A stretch of 64,000 nt of DNA from an alpha proteobacterium AAP38 (GTDB lineage: Bacteria; Pseudomonadota; Alphaproteobacteria; Azospirillales; Azospirillaceae), in NCBI GenBank assembly GCA_001296005.1, contig LJHR01000005.1:310001-374000 (forward strand). The letters run 5' to 3'. The notes under the pieces are model-generated. The model searched no databases, was not told the DNA's origin, and saw only the letters and a program-made list of their open reading frames with translations. Below, piece after piece: positions 61,356 through 64,000 of this stretch (positions within the stretch are counted from its first letter, which is position 1; each line of letters opens with the position of its first letter). Made by a program: the position numbers and the translations under genes.

Positions 61356-63575
61356 TCAATAAGTGAAATCGACGCTCAGCCCGATGGTACGCGGCTGCAA
61401 AACGGTGCGGTCGATCTGCACCGGGCTGCCCAGCGCGCTGGTGATCAGATCGGCGGTGGTCGTCGCATGGGAATTGGCGGCGTTTCGGATATAGAAGCGG
61501 ACGGCCACGACGTCATTCTGCACCCCCGCATTTATATCCAGCACGCCATAGGCCCTGGTCCGCACGAATTCGGGGGAGCTTTCGGGATCGCTGTGCACTG
61601 CCCCTGTCCAGCGATAGCCGGCACCGGCATTGGCCGTCCAGTCGGCGGACAGGCTCCATTCATAATCAGCGGTCAGGGCAAAGGAATATCGGGGGATCAG
61701 CGGCAGACGGTCCCCATCCTGGGCACCCACCTCCGGGATGTCGCCCTTGAAGCTGGCGTCGGTGTAGGCGCCGTTGGCCCCCAGACGCCAGCCTTCCGCC
61801 GGCACGAACACGGTTTCAAATTCCAGCCCCTTGCTCTGCGCCTTGCCGCCATTTTGCAGAAAGGAAACCCCGCCATTGGAACCGGCGATCTGGATATCCT
61901 TCCAGTCGATATAGAAAACCGACGCGTTGGCCTGCAGCCGCCCGTCCAGCAGGGTGGATTTCACGCCCGCCTCGTAACTCACCAACGTATCGGCATCCAC
62001 GCTGGGCGGCACATTGGGCAGGGCCACATTCGGCCCGCCGGGGCGGTAGGAACTGGCGACCCGGCCATAAAGCGTCACATCCTCATCCACGCGCAGGCGC
62101 GGGCTGGCCATGAAGGTCAGCACATTTTCCGATGATTTGCCCGGCACCCGCTGCGCACCGCCCAGCAGGGCACCATCGGAAATCTGTGCGAAATCCTGAT
62201 TATTGTGGGCCCAGCGCAGGCCGGCGGTGATGTCGAACCGGTCGGTCAGGGCGACGGTGGCATTGCCGAACACCGCCACCTCCTCATAGGTCGTGGGCAG
62301 GCTGGCGATGGCCAGCGGGTCCAGTCCCGCAATGGAACTGCCGCTCATGGTCTGTGCGCTGGCCGTCTGAAGGTTGGTGCTGTCCTCCCAGGTATAGAAC
62401 CCGCCCAGCATCCATTCAAACCCGCCGCCGCTGGGCGATGCCAGCCGCACCTCCTGCGTGAATTTCTCATGATCCAGAAGCAGGTCGAACCGCGACAGGC
62501 CCGCCGGAACCGCCCCACCCGTTAGGGCCGGAAAGGCAACGCCATAGATGGCACTGGCATCCTGGGCCGTGTCCACCTTGGCCGTGGAATAGGAGGAGGC
62601 CGATGTCAGGCTGGCAAAGTCCAGATCCCAGTCGATGGTGGCGGTATAGAGGTCCAGATCCTTGGTGAAGGGTTGGTCCATATAATATTGACTGTCCAGC
62701 CTGCCGGCGATGGGCCGGTCGGTCGCCGCATCATAGGCGACGACGGCATTGTTGCGGCTGTCGACCTTCTGGAACAGGGCCTGCAGGCGCACCGTCACCG
62801 GTTCCGCTGGACGCCACAGCAAGGCAACGCGCGCCCCCTTCTGGGTATTGTCGTTGATGTCATCGGCGCCGCTGCGGGCATTGCCGATATAGCCCTGGTT
62901 CTTCTGCTTATAGAGACTGGCCTGCACCGCCAGTCGGTCCTCGATCAGCGGCAGGTTGACCTGTCCACGGACACCCCAATTGGCGCCCCCGGCGCTGTTG
63001 GTGGCCGACATGTCGCTGCCTAGCCGTATCTGGGTTTCCTTCAGGTCGGGCTTGCGCGTCACATATTTCAGCAGGCCGCCCATGGTGCTGGCACCATACA
63101 GCGTGCCCTGCGGCCCTCGCAGAACCTCCACCTGCTGGATGTCATAGGGGAACAGGTCCAGCGCATAGATGGCGGCGCGGGCATAATTGGCGCTGGACCC
63201 CAGCGGCGTGTCATCAATATAGGTGCCGACCGTGGCGCCTGGCCCCACCGGGGCGACACCGCGCAGGGCCAGCGACACCTGTCCCGGCGTGCCGCCGCTG
63301 CTGATGGCCAGACCCGGCATATAGGCGGCATAGTCGGCGACGCCGGTCGGGCTTGACCGGGCAATACGCTCACCGCTCAGAACCGATACGGAGACTGGCA
63401 CTGTCTGGAGATTTTCCAGGCGTTTCTGTGCCGTCACGATGATCTCTTCGAGCAGCAGCGGCTCCGTGATGGCCGCCTGTCCCGCTGCCGGCAACAGCGG
63501 AAGTGCTGCCAGAGCGATACCGGCCAGAAATCCCTTCCGCGCCTGTCGACGCGGTGTCTCACACCTGAAAACCAT
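61356..63575 (-). CDS. TonB-dependent outer membrane receptor
   Basis: The 739-residue receptor has a long basic signal peptide (RRQARKGFLAGIALAALPLL...GQAA), a LLLEEIIVTAQKRLEN plug start, the plug core QQVEVLRGPQGTLYGASTMGG, and a C-terminal strand TIGLSVDFTY. The start at 63575 is chosen because upstream codons are unlike protein and precede the signal peptide. It is a single gene with no esterase or enzyme beside it, so the substrate is unknown. Confidence 0.9.
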   Translation of the reverse strand: MVFRCETPRRQARKGFLAGIALAALPLLPAAGQAAITEPLLLEEIIVTAQKRLENLQTVPVSVSVLSGERIARSSPTGVADYAAYMPGLAISSGGTPGQVSLALRGVAPVGPGATVGTYIDDTPLGSSANYARAAIYALDLFPYDIQQVEVLRGPQGTLYGASTMGGLLKYVTRKPDLKETQIRLGSDMSATNSAGGANWGVRGQVNLPLIEDRLAVQASLYKQKNQGYIGNARSGADDINDNTQKGARVALLWRPAEPVTVRLQALFQKVDSRNNAVVAYDAATDRPIAGRLDSQYYMDQPFTKDLDLYTATIDWDLDFASLTSASSYSTAKVDTAQDASAIYGVAFPALTGGAVPAGLSRFDLLLDHEKFTQEVRLASPSGGGFEWMLGGFYTWEDSTNLQTASAQTMSGSSIAGLDPLAIASLPTTYEEVAVFGNATVALTDRFDITAGLRWAHNNQDFAQISDGALLGGAQRVPGKSSENVLTFMASPRLRVDEDVTLYGRVASSYRPGGPNVALPNVPPSVDADTLVSYEAGVKSTLLDGRLQANASVFYIDWKDIQIAGSNGGVSFLQNGGKAQSKGLEFETVFVPAEGWRLGANGAYTDASFKGDIPEVGAQDGDRLPLIPRYSFALTADYEWSLSADWTANAGAGYRWTGAVHSDPESSPEFVRTRAYGVLDINAGVQNDVVAVRFYIRNAANSHATTTADLITSALGSPVQIDRTVLQPRTIGLSVDFTY

Positions 63576-63837
63576 GGAAATTGCCTTTCCTGTCCGAGGC
63601 TGGGGCCGTTGGCCGACCCCTTGGCGTTGGGACGCACGAACCGGTTCCGGCCCTACCCACAGGGGGTGGGCGGCCGGTCGCGGAGGCACGTTTCATTGAT
63701 TACCAGAAAATTAAAACAGGGTTCCGCACAGTGGTCAACAAGGATTATTCCTATGCGAAAATTTTATGATGTTGTCGGGTGTTTGCGAGGAATCCCTCTT
63801 TGGATTGGGTTTACCGTGACTCTAGGCCCCCCCTATC
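63576..63837. promoter_or_regulatory. Non-coding region upstream of the TonB receptor
   Basis: The stretch becomes AT-rich near 63701-63780, consistent with a minus-strand promoter. Short open frames here have no family features. No copy of the AGAATnnnnATTCT or ATTCACTA-type sites was seen. Confidence 0.4.
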
Positions 63838-63946
63838 GTCATCCCGGAGAAAGCCGGGACCCAGCGTAGAGCGGCGTCCGCCGCGACATGGGTCATATCA
63901 GCGCTAACCGTGCCTCACGCTAGGTCCCGGCTTGCGCCGGGATGAC
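63838..63946. repeat. Inverted pair of 30-nt GC-rich palindromic repeats
   Basis: Arm 1 (63838-63867) starts GTCATCCCGG and arm 2 (63917-63946) ends CCGGGATGAC. Arm 2 is the reverse complement of arm 1 at 27 of 30 positions, and each arm also folds on itself (CCCGG/CCGGG). Such dispersed REP-like elements are common in intergenic DNA of GC-rich alphaproteobacteria. The remaining DNA to 64000 shows no feature. Confidence 0.75.
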
Positions 63947-64000
63947 TAAGAAAACAAGTTTCTAATCAAAAGAACGCCGCTGCAGAAGGTGCCTCCAACC

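Noticed and set aside
63609-63869. Small ORF at the right end
   Set aside because: It overlaps the receptor promoter and a palindromic repeat arm, and has no ribosome site.

Overview
The window is high-GC DNA from an aerobic, Gram-negative alphaproteobacterium with a plant-polymer and glycoside-scavenging lifestyle. Four TonB-dependent receptors, seven MFS carriers, Tat-exported flavoproteins, type-B carboxylesterases, and GH3, GH43 and GH115 glycosidases point to a sphingomonad-like or Niveispirillum/Azospirillaceae-like genome; that placement is inference. No rRNA, tRNA, CRISPR array, phage or transposase was seen. Almost every gene belongs to a substrate-specific catabolic island.

Region A (1-9.8 kb). 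Minus-strand genes encode two tandem polysaccharide-deacetylase-fold hydrolases (PuuE allantoinase-like) and an isochorismatase-fold amidase. Divergent plus-strand genes encode an MFS carrier, LeuC- and LeuD-like hydratase subunits, a family III CoA-transferase and an HMG-CoA-lyase-like enzyme. Read as a chemical sequence (ring or amide opening, amide hydrolysis, hydration, CoA activation, retro-aldol cleavage), this looks like catabolism of a cyclic imide or citraconate-type compound to pyruvate and acetyl-CoA. An SDR follows.

Region B (9-16.7 kb). A minus-strand operon holds a TonB receptor, MFS carrier, carboxylesterase, acyl-CoA ligase and TetR regulator. Two matching 25-nt sites, in front of the receptor and in front of the SDR, tie the operon and the SDR into one probable regulon.

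Region C (16.9-39 kb). This is the most striking part, a putative 3-keto-glycoside/C-glycoside utilisation island. It encodes a TonB receptor, esterase, Tat-exported FAD (GMC) dehydrogenase with its small subunit, NTF2-like protein, DUF1080 3-keto-glycoside enzyme, TetR, MFS carriers, Gfo/Idh/MocA dehydrogenase, TIM-barrel isomerase/hydratase, both subunits of a C-glycoside deglycosidase-like complex, a GPH symporter, a Hyi-like isomerase, a luciferase-like monooxygenase, an FMN reductase and a GH3 beta-glucosidase. Five promoters carry the same palindrome, AGAATnnnnATTCT, which welds six transcription blocks into one apparent regulon.

Region D (39-44.7 kb). A LacI-type operator precedes GH115 alpha-glucuronidase, an ExuT-like transporter and GH43 beta-xylosidase: a glucuronoxylan side-chain operon.

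Region E (44.7-55 kb). A six-gene minus-strand operon encodes a lipoprotein cytochrome c, Tat-exported aldonolactone-oxidase-like flavoprotein, type III PLP enzyme, TonB receptor, coniferyl-aldehyde-dehydrogenase-like enzyme and GPH symporter. A large palindrome precedes it, with a TetR gene and an amino-acid permease upstream.

Region F (55-64 kb). A sodium:solute symporter, Crp/Fnr and LysR regulators, DJ-1/PfpI protein, aldo/keto reductase, XRE-cupin regulator, a run of strong hairpins and a fourth TonB receptor. The right end carries an inverted pair of 30-nt repeats in non-coding DNA.
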